Translations under genes and position numbers: made by a program | Origin: Hordeum vulgare subsp. vulgare | Taxonomy: Eukaryota > Streptophyta > Magnoliopsida > Poales > Poaceae | Length of the DNA stretch: 64,000 bases | Reading direction: 5' to 3' | Assembly (NCBI RefSeq): GCF_904849725.1 | Contig: NC_058523.1 | Coordinates: 204,193,689-204,257,688 of the forward strand | In this document: in pieces, positions 53,723 through 64,000 of the stretch | Numbering within the stretch: the stretch's first letter is position 1 | Layout: each line of letters begins with the position of its first letter | The notes under the pieces: model-generated | Told to the model about the DNA's origin: nothing | The model's database searches: none | Seen by the model: only the letters and a program-made list of their open reading frames with translations

Positions 53723-55256
53723 TGATACGTCCATTTTGCATCATGTTTTCATGTTGTTATTTATCGCTTCTTGGGCTGTTATTTCACTTCACGGTACAAT
53801 TCTTACGCCTTTTCTCTCTTATTTTGCAAGGTTTACATGAAGAGGGAGAATGCCGGCAGCTGGAATTCTGGCCTGAAAGTGGAGCAAAGTTGAGATACCT
53901 ATTCTGCGCAACTCCAAACACCGTAAAAATCAACGAGGATTCTTGTCCGGATTTATAGAAAATACTAGGCTGAAGAAACGCCAGAGGGACGCCAGGGGAT
54001 GGCCACAAGCCTGCACGGCGCGGCCACCCCCCCCCCCCACCCAGGCCGCGCCACGAGGGCTTGTGGGCAACCTGCTGGCCCACTTGCCCCCCTCTTCTGC
54101 TATATGAAGGGTTTCGTCTGGATAAAAATCAAGGAGGAGCTTTTTCGTGGTTTCGCCGCCGCCACGAGGTGAAACTTGAGGAGAACAAATCAAGAGCTCC
54201 AGCAGGACGATTCTACCAGGGAAACTTCCCTCCCAGAGGGAGAAATCGTCGCCATCGTCATCACCAACACTCCTCTCATCGGAGGGGACTCATCACCATC
54301 AACATCTTCATCAGCACCATCTCATCTCCAAACCCTAGTTCATCTCTTGTAACCAATCTCCGTCTCGCGACTCCGATTGGTACTTGTAAGGTTGCTAGTA
54401 GTGTTGATTACTCTTTGTAGTTGATGCTAGTTGGATTATTTGGTGGAAGAGTTTATGTTCAGATCCTTGATGCTACTCATTACCTCTCTGGTCATGAATA
54501 TGATTATGATTTGTGAGTAGTTACTTTTGTTCCTGAGGACATGGGATAAGTCATGCTAATAGTAGTCATATGAATTTCGTATTCGTTCGATAATTTGATA
54601 TGTTGTACGTTGTTTCTCCTCTAGTGGTGTTATGTGAACGTTGACTACATAACATTTCACCATTATTTGGGCCTAGAGGAAGGCATTGGGAAGTAGTAAG
54701 TAGATGATGGGTTGCTAGAGTGACAGAAGCTTAAACCCTAGTTTATGTGTTGCTTCGTAAGGGGCTGATTTGGATCCACTAGTTTAATGCTATGGTTAGA
54801 CTTTGTCTTAATTCTTCTTTCGTAGTTGCGGATGCTTGCGAGAGGGGTTAATCATAAGTGGGATGCTTGTCCAAGTAAGGTCAGTAACCAAGCGCCGGTC
54901 CACCCACATATCAAACTATCAAAGTAACGAACGCGAGCCGTATGAACATGATGAAAACTAGCATGACAGAAATTCCCGTGTGTCCTCGGGAGCGTTTTTC
55001 CTCCTATAAGACTTTGTCCAGGCTTGTCCCTTTCTACAAAAGGGATTGGGCCACTTTGCTGCACCATTGCTACTTTTGTTACTTGTTGCTTTCTACGAAT
55101 GATCTCACCACACAATCACTTGTTATCGACAATTTCAGTGCATGCAGATTTTACCTTGCTGAAAACCACTTGTCAGATCCTTCTGCTCCTCGTTGGGTTC
55201 GACACTCTTACTTATCGAAAGTACTACGATTGATACCCTATACTTGTGGGTCATCA
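53723..55256 (+). repeat. 5' LTR of the 53723 element
   Basis: 1,534 bp, TGATACGTCCATTTTGCATC to GTGGGTCATCA. The TATA-like TATATGAAGG at 54101 (also in the 3' LTR near 62858) probably starts transcription. The transcribed part contains a conserved purine/pyrimidine leader and no gene; its ORFs recur in the 3' LTR only because LTRs are copies. Confidence 0.92.
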
Positions 55257-55267
55257 AGACTCTTTTC

Positions 55268-55285
55268 TGGCGCCGTTGCCGGGGA
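55268..55285 (+). other. Primer-binding site, tRNA-Asp type
   Basis: TGGCGCCGTTGCCGGGGA, exactly the complement of the plant tRNA-Asp 3' end, 11 bases after the LTR. Confidence 0.88.
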
Positions 55286-55362
55286 GTGAAGCGCCTTTGG
55301 TAAGTGGAACTTGGTAAGGAAACATTCATATAGTGTGCTGAAATTTGTTGTCACTTGTCACT

Positions 55363-57474
55363 ATGGATACTAATCCTTTGAGGGGCTTGTTCGGGGTTTC
55401 TTCACCTCGAACGGAAGCACAAAGAGTTGCTCCTCAACCTGCTGCACCTAATGAAAATATTTGCTTTGAATTTCCTTTGGGTATGCTTGAGAAACTGCTG
55501 GCTAATCCTTTTACAGGAGATGGAACATCACATCCAGACTTGCATCTAATCTATGTAGATAAAGTCTGTGGTTTATTTAAGCTTGCAGGTTTTCCCAAGG
55601 ATGAGGTCAAGAAGAAGGTATTTCCTTTATCTTTGAAGGATAAGGCATTGACATGGTATAGGCTATGTGATGATATTGGATCATGGGACTATAATCGGTT
55701 GAAATTGGAATTTCATCAAAAGTTTTATCCTATGCATTTAGTACATCATGATCGGAATTATATTTATAATTTTTGGCCTTGAGACAGAGAAAGCATCGCT
55801 CAAGCTTGGAGGAGGCTTAAATCAATGCTATATTCATGCCCAAATCATGAGCTCTCGAGAGAAATTATCATTCAGAACTTCTATGCTCGGCTTTCTCATG
55901 ATGTTCGCACCATGATTGACACTTCTTGTACCGGTTCTTTTATGATGAGAGATATTGACTTCAAATGGAATTTATTGGAGAGAATTAAACGCAACTCCTA
56001 AGATTGGGAGCTTGAAGAAGGTAAGGAGTCAGGTATAAATTTCACGTTTGATTGCGTTAAATTCTTTGTTCAGAAAAATACTTTTTGTGACTTTAGCGCT
56101 AAGTATGGACTTGACTCTGAGATAGTAGCTTCATTGTGTGAATCCTTTGATGCCCATATTTATCTCCCCAAAGAGAAGTGGTTCAAATATCATCCTCCTC
56201 TAGAAGTCAATGTAGTTAAACCTACTCCAGTTGAAGAGAAAGTCATTGCCTATAATGATCATGTGGTTCCCAGTGCTTACATTGAGAAACCACCTTTCCC
56301 TGTTAGGATAAAGGATCATTCTAAAGCTTCAACTGTGATACGTAGAGGCTATATTAGAACACCTACACCCCCTGAGCAAATTAGAGTTGAACCTAGCATT
56401 GCTATTATCAAAGATATTCTGTCCGACGATGTTGAGGAACATAATATTCACTTCTGTGAAGATGCTGCTAGAATTGCTAAACCTCACGTTAGAGACAAAC
56501 ATAGGCCTGTTGCTGGCATGCCTGTGAATTCTGTTAAGATAGGAGATCATTGTTATCATGGTTTATGTGACGTGGGTGCTAGTGTTACTGCAATACCTCA
56601 ATCCTTATACGATGAAATCAAAGATGAGATTGCACCTGTTGAGATAGAGCCCATTGATGTCACTATTCAACTTGCCAATAAAGATACTATCTGCCCTGTA
56701 GGAATTGTTAGGGATGTTGAAGTCTTGTGTGGTAAAACAAAGTATCATGCTGATTTCCTCGTTCTTGCTACTGCACAAGATAGCTTTTGTCCCATCATAT
56801 TTGGCAGACCCTTCCTCAATACTGTCAATGCTCACATTGACTATGAGAAGCAAACTGTCACTGTTGGCTTTGAAGGTGTGTCACATGAGTTCAACTTATC
56901 CAAGTTTGGTAGACAACCTCATGAAAAGGAGTTTCCTAGTAAGGATGAAACTATTTCCTTAGCTTCTATTGCCGTGCCTCCTACTGATCCCTTAGAGCAA
57001 TACTTGCTTGAGCATGAAAATGATATGCATATGGATGAAAGGGATGAAATAGATAGAGTTGTCTTAGAACAATATCCTATCCTTAAGTATAACTTGCCTG
57101 TTGAACTGCTTGGGGATCCACCTCCACCAAAGTGTGATCCTGTGTTCGAGCTTAAACAGTTGCCTGATACTCTTAAGTATGCCTATCTTGATGAAAAAGA
57201 GATATATCCTGTCATTATTAGTGCTAGCCCCTCAGAGCATGAAGAAAAGAAGTTACTAAAAACTCTGAGGAAGCACCGTGCTGCTATTGAATATACTCTT
57301 GATGATCTTAAGGGCATTAGTCCCACTCTATGCCAGCACAAGATCAAAACTGATCCTGATTTCAAACCAGTTGTTGATCATCAAAGGAGATTGAATCCTA
57401 AGATGAAAGAAGTAGTAAGAAAAAGAAATACTAAAGCTCCTGGAAGCGGGTGTTATCTATCATGTTGTTCATAG
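55363..57474 (+). pseudogene. Gag-protease of the 53723 element
   Basis: Start at ATG 55363 (MDTNPLRGLFGV). The frame runs to 57474 but is interrupted by TGA at 55780 and TAA at 55999. Gag core: LEKLLANPFTGDGTSHPDLH, FPLSLKDKALTWYRLCDD, LKLEFHQKFYP; it continues past the first stop with SREIIIQNFYARLSHD. The protease is around 56540-56830: HGLCDVGASVTAIPQSLYD with the active-site Asp in DVGAS, and CPIIFGRPFLNTV. No zinc knuckle is apparent, as in many Athila relatives. The frame shifts in an A-rich run near 57420, just before RT. Confidence 0.85.
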
Positions 57475-60036
57475 CGATTGGGTGAGTCCGGTGCACTACG
57501 TCCCTAAGAAGGGAGGCATTACCGTTGTCCCTAATGATAAGGATGAATTGATCCCACAGAGGATTATTACTGGCTATAGGATGGTGATCGATTTTAGGAA
57601 ACTGAATAAAGCCACTAGGAAAGATCATTACCCTCTGCCTTTTATCGACCAAATGCTAGAAAGGATGTCTAAACACACACACTTTTGCTTTCTAGACGGT
57701 TATTCTGGTTTCTCCCAAATACCAGTTGCACAATCTGATCAGGAGAAAACCACTTTCACCTGCCCTTTCGGTACCTTTGCTTATAGACGTATGCCTTTTG
57801 GCTTATGTAATGCACCTGCCACCTTTCAAAGATGTATGATGGCTATATTCTCTGACTTTTGTGAAAATATTGTTGAGGTTTTCATGGATGACTTCTCCGT
57901 TTACGGATCTTCCTTTGATGATTGCCTCAGCAACCTTGATCGAGTCTTACAAAGATGTAAAGACACCAATCTTGTCTTGAATTGGGAGAAGTGCCACTTT
58001 ATGGTTAATGAAGGCATCGTCTTAGGACATAAAATTTCTGAAAGAGGTATTGAAGTCGATAAGGCTAAGGTTGATGCAATCGAGAAAATGCCATATCCCA
58101 CATATATCAAAGGCATAAGAAGTTTCCTTGGTCATGCTGGTTTCTATAGAAGGTTCATTAAAGACTTCTCTAAGATTTCTAGGCCTCTTACCAATCTCTT
58201 GCAAAAGGATATTCCTTTTGTTTTTGACGATGATTGTGAGGAAGCCTTCGAAATACTTAAGAGGGCTTTGATAACTGCACCTATTGTTCAACCACCTGAT
58301 TGGAACCTACCTTTTGAGATCATGTGTGACGCTAGTGATTATGCTGTTGGTGATGTTCTAGGACAAAAGGTTGACAAGAAGTTGAATGTTATTCACTACG
58401 GTAGTAAAACTCTAGACAGTGCCCAGAGAAACTATGCTACTACGGAGAAGGAATTTTTAGCAGACGTGTTTGGATGTGAAAAGTTCAAGTCTTACATAGT
58501 TGATTCCAAAGTCACTATTCACACTGATCATGCCGCTATTAAGTACCTCATGGAGAAGAAGGACGCTAAACCTAGACTTATCAAATGGGTTCTCCTGCTA
58601 CATGAATTTGATTTGCACGTCGTTGACCGAAAGGGTGCTGATAACCCTATAGCAGATAACTTGTCTAGGCTAGAGAATGTCCTTGATGACCCACTACCTA
58701 TTGATGACAGCTTTCCCGATGAGCAATTGCATGTCATCAATGCCTCACGTAGTGCATCATGGTATGCTGATTATGCAAACTATATCGTTGCCAAATACAT
58801 ACCACCTAGTTTCACGTATCAGCAAAAGAAGAAATTCTTCTTTGACTTGAGACATTACTTTTGGGATGATCCTCACCTTTATAAGGAAGGAGTAGATGGT
58901 GTTATTATACGTTGTGTACCTGAACATGAACAGGGACAGATCCTACAGAAGTGTCACTCCGAGGCCTACGGAGGACACCATGCGGGAGATAGAACTGCAC
59001 ACAAGGTATTGCAATCAAGTTTCTATTGGCCAACTCTCTTCAAGGATGCCTGTAAGTTTGCCTTGTCTTGTGACGAATGTCAAATAATAGGTAATATTAG
59101 CAAATGTCAGGAAATGCCTATGAACTATTCACTTGTCATTCAACCATTTGATGTTTGGGGCTTTGATTATATGGGACCTTTTCCAAAATCCAACGGTATA
59201 CTCATATCCTAGTTGATGTTGATTACGTCACTAAGTGGGTAGAAGCTATCCCCACTAGTAGTGCTGATCACAACACTTCTATCAGGATGCTGAAAGAAGT
59301 TATCTTCCCTAGATTTGGAGTCCCTAGATATCTAATGACCGACGGTGGTTCACACTGCATTCATGGTGCTTTCCGTAAAACGCTTGCTAAGTACGATGTC
59401 AACCATAGAATTGCGTCTCCCTACCACCCTCAGTCCAGTGGTCAAGTAGAGCTAAGCAATAGAGAGATTAAACTAATTCTGCAAAAGACTGTCAACGGGT
59501 CTAGAAAGAATTGGTCTAAGAAGCTAGATGATGCACTGTGGGCTTATAGAACTGCCTATAAGAATCCCATGGGCATGTCTCCGTACAAAATGGTGTACGG
59601 TAAAGCATGTCATTTACCTCTTGAGCTAGAACATAAAGCCTATTGGGCAATCAAAGAGCTCAACTTTGATTTCAAACTTGCCGGTGAGAAGAGGTAATTT
59701 GATATTAGCTCGCTTGATGAATGGAGAACTCAGGCATATGAGAATGCCAAGCTGTTCAAAGAGAAGGTTAAGAGGTGGCATGATAAGAGGATACAAAAGC
59801 GTGAGTTCAATGTAGGTAATTATGTCTTGCTATATAACTCTTGTTTAAGATTCTTTGCAGGCAAGCTTCTCTCTAAATGGGAAGGTCCCTATGTTGTTGA
59901 GGAAGTATATCGTTCCGGTGCTATCAAAATCAACAACACGGAAGGTAATTGTCCGAGAGTTGTAAATGGGCAGAGAATCAAGCATTATATCTCAGGTACT
60001 CCCATAAATGTTGAAAGCATATCATCAATACCATAA
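57475..60036 (+). pseudogene. Pol of the 53723 element: RT, RNase H and integrase
   Basis: RT (57482 on): [35 protein letters not shown], and the catalytic [10 protein letters not shown] at about 57878-57905. RNase [44 protein letters not shown]. Integrase: zinc finger [11 protein letters not shown]...SCDECQ, core [12 protein letters not shown] (Asp near 59166), MTDGGSHCIHG (Asp near 59341) and SSGQVELSNRE (Glu near 59452). A frame change near 59195 and a TAA at 59695 break the integrase; the C-terminus runs on to 60036 (LSKWEGPYVVEEVYRSGAIK). All catalytic residues are present, so decay is limited. Confidence 0.88.
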
Positions 60037-60426
60037 CTCCGGAAGAATACCTAAGGGATATTTATCAGCCTGTTTCAGACTCCGAAAACAAAGAGGTATG
60101 TGATTCAGTAAGAAAACAGAGTCCAAAACTTTTCCAGTGGGAAATTTTCTCCGTTTTGGAATATTTGAAAAAAATAAAAAAAATTGGAAGTAGTCCGGAA
60201 AGAGCGCGAGGAGGCGACAAGCCTGCATGGCGCGTGCCCACCCCCTGGTCGCGCCGTGAGGGCCTGTGGCCACCTCGTGCACCTCCCGGACTCTGTTTTC
60301 GTGCGGGGTACTCCTTCTGGTCTGAAAAAATCATTATATATACTCCCGTTTGGTCTGACCCCTACATCACGCAGATTTCCTCTGCTTCTCGTTTCGAGCC
60401 TGTTTCTGTTGCAGATCTAGATCGCT

Positions 60427-60774
60427 ATGACATCCCCAAAATCTCCGAAGGACAAGATCTTCGAGAAGGTCATCAATCCCTACCTCACGGGAGTGCTGCA
60501 ACACCCTCAATCTATCGAGATGCGTGAGGGGATGTTGCACATCCATGATGTTGAGGGGCCCAAGAAGACCGGAAGCGTGGAGACGAGGCTCGAAGCAATG
60601 GAGCAACAAGTCTTCAAGTGCCAAGGGATAGTGGAGCGTGGACTCAACGCCAACCACATGATGATCACGGAGTTCACCAGCAAGCACGAGATTGATGCCA
60701 ATGACATTGGGAAGCACCTCTCCAGGCTCTATGACAGGATTGAACAACTCCAGGCCCAGATCTATGACCTGTAG
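60427..60774 (+). CDS. Extra ORF between pol and the 3' LTR, coiled-coil-like, unknown function
   Basis: 115 codons, MTSPKSPKDKIFEKVINPYL to LQAQIYDL, intact. The second half has heptad-like spacing (VETRLEAMEQQVFKC, HLSRLYDRIEQLQAQI), suggesting a coiled coil. It sits where some Athila elements carry an env-like or other extra ORF, but it has no signal peptide or membrane segment. The stretch before it, 60037-60426, is non-coding and GC-rich in part. Confidence 0.55.
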   Translation: MTSPKSPKDKIFEKVINPYLTGVLQHPQSIEMREGMLHIHDVEGPKKTGSVETRLEAMEQQVFKCQGIVERGLNANHMMITEFTSKHEIDANDIGKHLSRLYDRIEQLQAQIYDL

Positions 60775-62465
60775 AACCAAAACTGTGAGTATGAGTATAG
60801 ATTTAAATCAATACGGTTGGCTGTAGATTTGAGGATTCCGGAGACTCGTTCATCTTTCCATGATGGAGCACCTTTGCCTTGGAAAACGGAGGATCAAACT
60901 CATGTTGCCACAACTCCACCATCACCTCCAAAGGAAGACAACTAAACATGGGTATGGGCAATCCCCTTGGCTTGTGCCAAGCTTGGGGGAATTTCCCCGG
61001 TATCGTATCACCATCACATCTTTTGCCTTTACCTTTGTTTTAATTTTCCTTTTCAGTTTTCTCTTTCTCTAGTAGATTAAAAGTCTTAGTGTTTTAGTCT
61101 TGAGTTTTGCTTTGTGTCACCCCCGATGTATTCAAGCTCATGAGCCATATAATAAAGAGTGTCTTAGTTGAAGGGCTTTGCCTCTTGCCATGATCAAAAG
61201 AGTGAGAATAGAACAAAAAACATGAAAGATCATCTAATGATCTTATGAGAAGTGATGACTTCACATATAAAAAGAATGATGATTGAAACTTGTTGAGGGT
61301 AGACAAACGTAGACCTTGGTCATGGTTGCAATTAATAGGAAGTGATAAAGAAGGAGAGGTTCACATATAAATATATCATATCTGACACCATGCATCTATG
61401 ATTGTGAACACTCACTAAACTATTGCATGCCTAGAAGTAGTGTTGGACAAGGAAGACAACATAATGAATTGTGTTTGCTTGGTTCCGAACAATGTTATAT
61501 GATTAGAGATCCCTTAGCATGTGACGATTACTTCCACCTCATATTAGCCAAAACCTCCCGCACCAAGTAGAGATACTATTTGTGCATACATAAACCTTCA
61601 ACCCAGTTTTGCCATGAGTGTCCACCATACCTACCTATGGATTGAATAAGATCCCTCAAGTAAGTTGTCATCGGTGCAAGCAATAAAAATTGCTCCCTAA
61701 TATGTATGATCTATTAGTGTGTGTAAAATAAGCTTTGTACAAACCTGTGATGCGGAAGACATAAAAGCGACAGACTGCATAATAAAGTTCTTTATCATAG
61801 GAGGCAATATAAAGTGACGTTCCTCCGCACTAAGGGGACACGCATCCAAACCTCAAAAGCGCATGACAACCTCTGCTTCCCTCTGCGAAGGGCCTATCTT
61901 GTACCTTTACTTTTTGCCCTTGAAAGAGTCAAGGTGATCTTCACCAATTCCTTATCTTGCCTTTATCTTGGCTAACGTCATATGCTTGGGAAAGATCTAT
62001 ATTCATATGTCAACTTGGAGGTAAGTATTCATGAATTATTATTGTTGACATTACCCTTGAGGTAAGCAGTTGGGAGGCGAAACTAGAAGCCCCTATCTTT
62101 CTCTGTGTCCAGCTGAAACTTTGATCTCATGAGTCCCACGTGAGTTGTAGCAATTGTAGAGAATGAAAGAATGATTGAGTATGTGGATTTGCTTTACAAG
62201 CTCTTATTTGACTCTTTCTGATGTTGTGATAAATTGCAATTGCTTCAATGACTAAAGGCTATCGGTTGTTACTTCTCGGTAAGGTTCTTGATCCATGCTT
62301 TACATTGTGAAGGAATTATCACTTTAGCATGAGAGATTATATGTTGGTATTGCTGTTCTGATCATGATGCATGCATGTTCGTATCTTGTTTTGTCGACAC
62401 CTCTCTCCCTAAACATGTGGACATATTTATTGAGCTAGGCTTTCGCTTGAGGACAAGCGAGGTCT
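60775..62465 (+). other. 3' non-coding internal region
   Basis: 1.7 kb without a gene. A polypurine-tract-like CCAAGCTTGGGGGAATTTCC at 60978 lies about 1.5 kb before the real tract, shortly after the extra ORF. Confidence 0.7.
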
Positions 62466-62479
62466 AAGCTTGGGGGAGT
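62466..62479 (+). other. Polypurine tract of the 53723 element
   Basis: AAGCTTGGGGGAGT directly before the 3' LTR start TGATATGTCC. Confidence 0.88.
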
Positions 62480-64000
62480 TGATATGTCCATTTTGCATCA
62501 TGTTTTCATGTTGTTATTTATCGCTTCTTGAGCTGTTATTTCACTTCACGGTACAATTCTTATACCTTTTCTCTCTTATTTTGCAAGGTTTACATGAAGA
62601 AGGAGAATGCCAGCAGCTGGAATTATGGCCTGAAAGTGGAGCAAAGTTGAGATATCTATTCTGCGCAACTCCAAACGCCGTAAAAATCAACGAGGATTTT
62701 TTTCCGGATTTATAAAAAATACTGGGCGGAAGAAGCGCCAGAGGGGCGCCACGGGATGGCCACAAGCCTGCACGGCGCGGCCACACCCCCCCCCCCCAGG
62801 TCGCGCCATGAGGGCTTGTGGGAAACCTGCTGGCCCACTTCCCCCCCCCCTTCTTCTATATGAAGGGTTTAGTCTGGAAAAAAATCAAGGAGGAGCTTTT
62901 TCGTGGTTTCGCCGCCACCACGAGGCGGAACTTGAGCAGAACCAATCTAGAGCTCCAGCAGGACGATCCTGTCGGGGAAACTTCCCTCTCGGAGGGGGAA
63001 ATCGTCGCCATCGTCATCACCAACACTCCTCTCATCGGAGGGGACTCATAACCATCAACATCTTCATCAGCACCATCTCATCTCCAAACCCTAGTTCATC
63101 TCTTGTAACCAATCTCCATCTCGCGACTCCGATTGGTACTTGTAAGGTTGCTAGTAGTGTTGATTACTCTTTGTAGTTGATGCTAGTTGGATTATTTGGT
63201 GGAAGAGTTTATGTTCAGATCCTTGATGCTACTCATTACCTCTCTGGTCATGAATATGATTATGCTTTGTGAGTATAAACTTTTGTTCCTGAGGACATGG
63301 GATAAGTCATGCTCATAGTAGTCATGTGAATTTGGTATTCGTTCGGTAATTTGATATGTTGTATGTTGTTTCTCCTCTAGTGGTGTTATGTGAACGTCGA
63401 CTACATAACACTTCACCATTATTTGGGCCTAGAGGAAGGCATCGGGAAGTAGTAAGTAGATGATGGGTTGCTAGAGTGACAGAAGCTTAAACCCTAGTTT
63501 ATGCGTTGCTTCGTAAGGGGCTGATTTGGATCCACTAGTTTAATGCTATGATTAGACTTTGTATTAATTCTTCTTTCGTAGTTGCGGATGCTTGCGAGAG
63601 GGGTTAATCATAAATGGGATGCTTGTCCAAGTAAGGGCAGTACCCAAGCGCCGGTCCACCCACATATCAAACTATCAAAGTAACGAACGAGAGTTATATG
63701 AACATGATGAAAACTAGCATGACAGAAATTCCCGTGTGTCCTCGGGAGCGTTTTTCCTCCTATAAGACTTTGTCCAGGCTTGTCCCTTGCTACAAAAGGG
63801 ATTGGGCCACTTTGCTGCACCGCTGCTACTTTTGTTACTTGTTGCTTGCTACGAATCATCTCACCACACAATCACTTGTTACCGACAATTTCAGTGCCAG
63901 CAGATTTTACCTTGCTGAAACCACTTGTCAGATCCTTCTGCTCCTCGTTCGATTCGACACTCTTACTTATCGAAAGGACTACGATTGATCCCCTATACTT
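62480..64000 (+). repeat. 3' LTR of the 53723 element, cut by the window end
   Basis: 1,521 bp visible. It stops at CCCTATACTT, where the 5' LTR continues GTGGGTCATCA, so only about 11 bp are missing. It starts TGATATG where the 5' copy has TGATACG. Confidence 0.92.

Larger units (their letters stand above)
53723..64000 (+). mobile_element. Athila-clade Gypsy element with gag, pol and an extra ORF; 3' end cut by the window
   Basis: 5' LTR 53723-55256, primer site 55268, gag-protease, RT-RNase H-integrase, extra ORF, polypurine tract 62466, 3' LTR from 62480. It is the only element here with a near-complete Athila pol. Stops and frame changes in gag, at the protease-RT junction and in integrase show it is inactive by itself. 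LTRs differ by several percent where compared, many differences being C/T or G/A as expected from methylated sites. The TSD GCATC is visible on the left only. Confidence 0.92.

Noticed and set aside
53743..54420. ORFs repeated at 53743-54420 and 62470-63176
   Set aside because: They lie in the two LTRs of one element and are copied because LTRs are copies; not conserved as protein.

Overview
This window is plant nuclear DNA, almost certainly from a Triticeae grass (wheat, Aegilops, barley or rye group). Evidence: LTRs of the TGATACGT type carrying a tRNA-Asp primer site, a Tat-clade Gypsy element with an antisense Transposase_28-type gene, CACTA elements with tens of short subterminal repeats, and deep nesting with intact target-site duplications (TSDs). 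I see no intact host gene, no rRNA and no tRNA. Essentially every base belongs to a transposable element or to something carried inside one.

Layout. (1) 1-256 is the start of an LTR whose element lies off the left edge. (2) A minus-strand Tat/Retand-type Gypsy element spans 257-52050 as four separated pieces: its 5' LTR is at 51528-52050, gag-pol runs leftward (30871 to 25818, then 12450 to about 12345), then come a 13-copy 72-bp repeat array and an antisense, intron-containing gene (272-1508 and 8622-11062). Its 3' LTR is outside the window. (3) Insertions into it: a non-autonomous Athila-clade element (1511-8616, TSD TCAAT); a non-coding LARD-like element (12451-25812, TSD CCATG) whose own 5' LTR holds a CACTA transposon (12958-20194, TSD CAA); and a composite LTR-internal-LTR-internal-LTR block (30872-51322) holding a second CACTA (33724-40478, TSD ATG) that carries host gene fragments. 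(4) 52051-53301 is an older LTR-like sequence, and 53302-53722 is part of another Athila-type LTR cut by a plus-strand Athila-clade element (53723 to beyond 64000). That last element has gag-protease, RT-RNase H, integrase and an extra coiled-coil ORF; the window ends about a dozen bases before its 3' LTR should finish.

Most notable. The 30.9-51.3 kb block looks like the product of recombination between two different elements: its middle LTR is a chimera and its outer flanks do not match. LTRs 1 and 2 there carry two decayed primer-binding-site motifs inside their 3' ends. CACTA 1 has a 216-bp foldback with perfect 32-bp arm ends just upstream of its transposase start. CACTA 2 carries an LSM12-like and a probable CCT-family fragment. 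A hairpin-bearing tandem array lies exactly between the convergent pol and antisense gene of the Tat element.

All retroelement and transposase coding regions except two short ORFs are broken by stops, frame changes or deletion, so nothing here looks autonomous. Family names (Sabrina, Fatima, WHAM, Retand) are placed by recalled resemblance; no database was searched.
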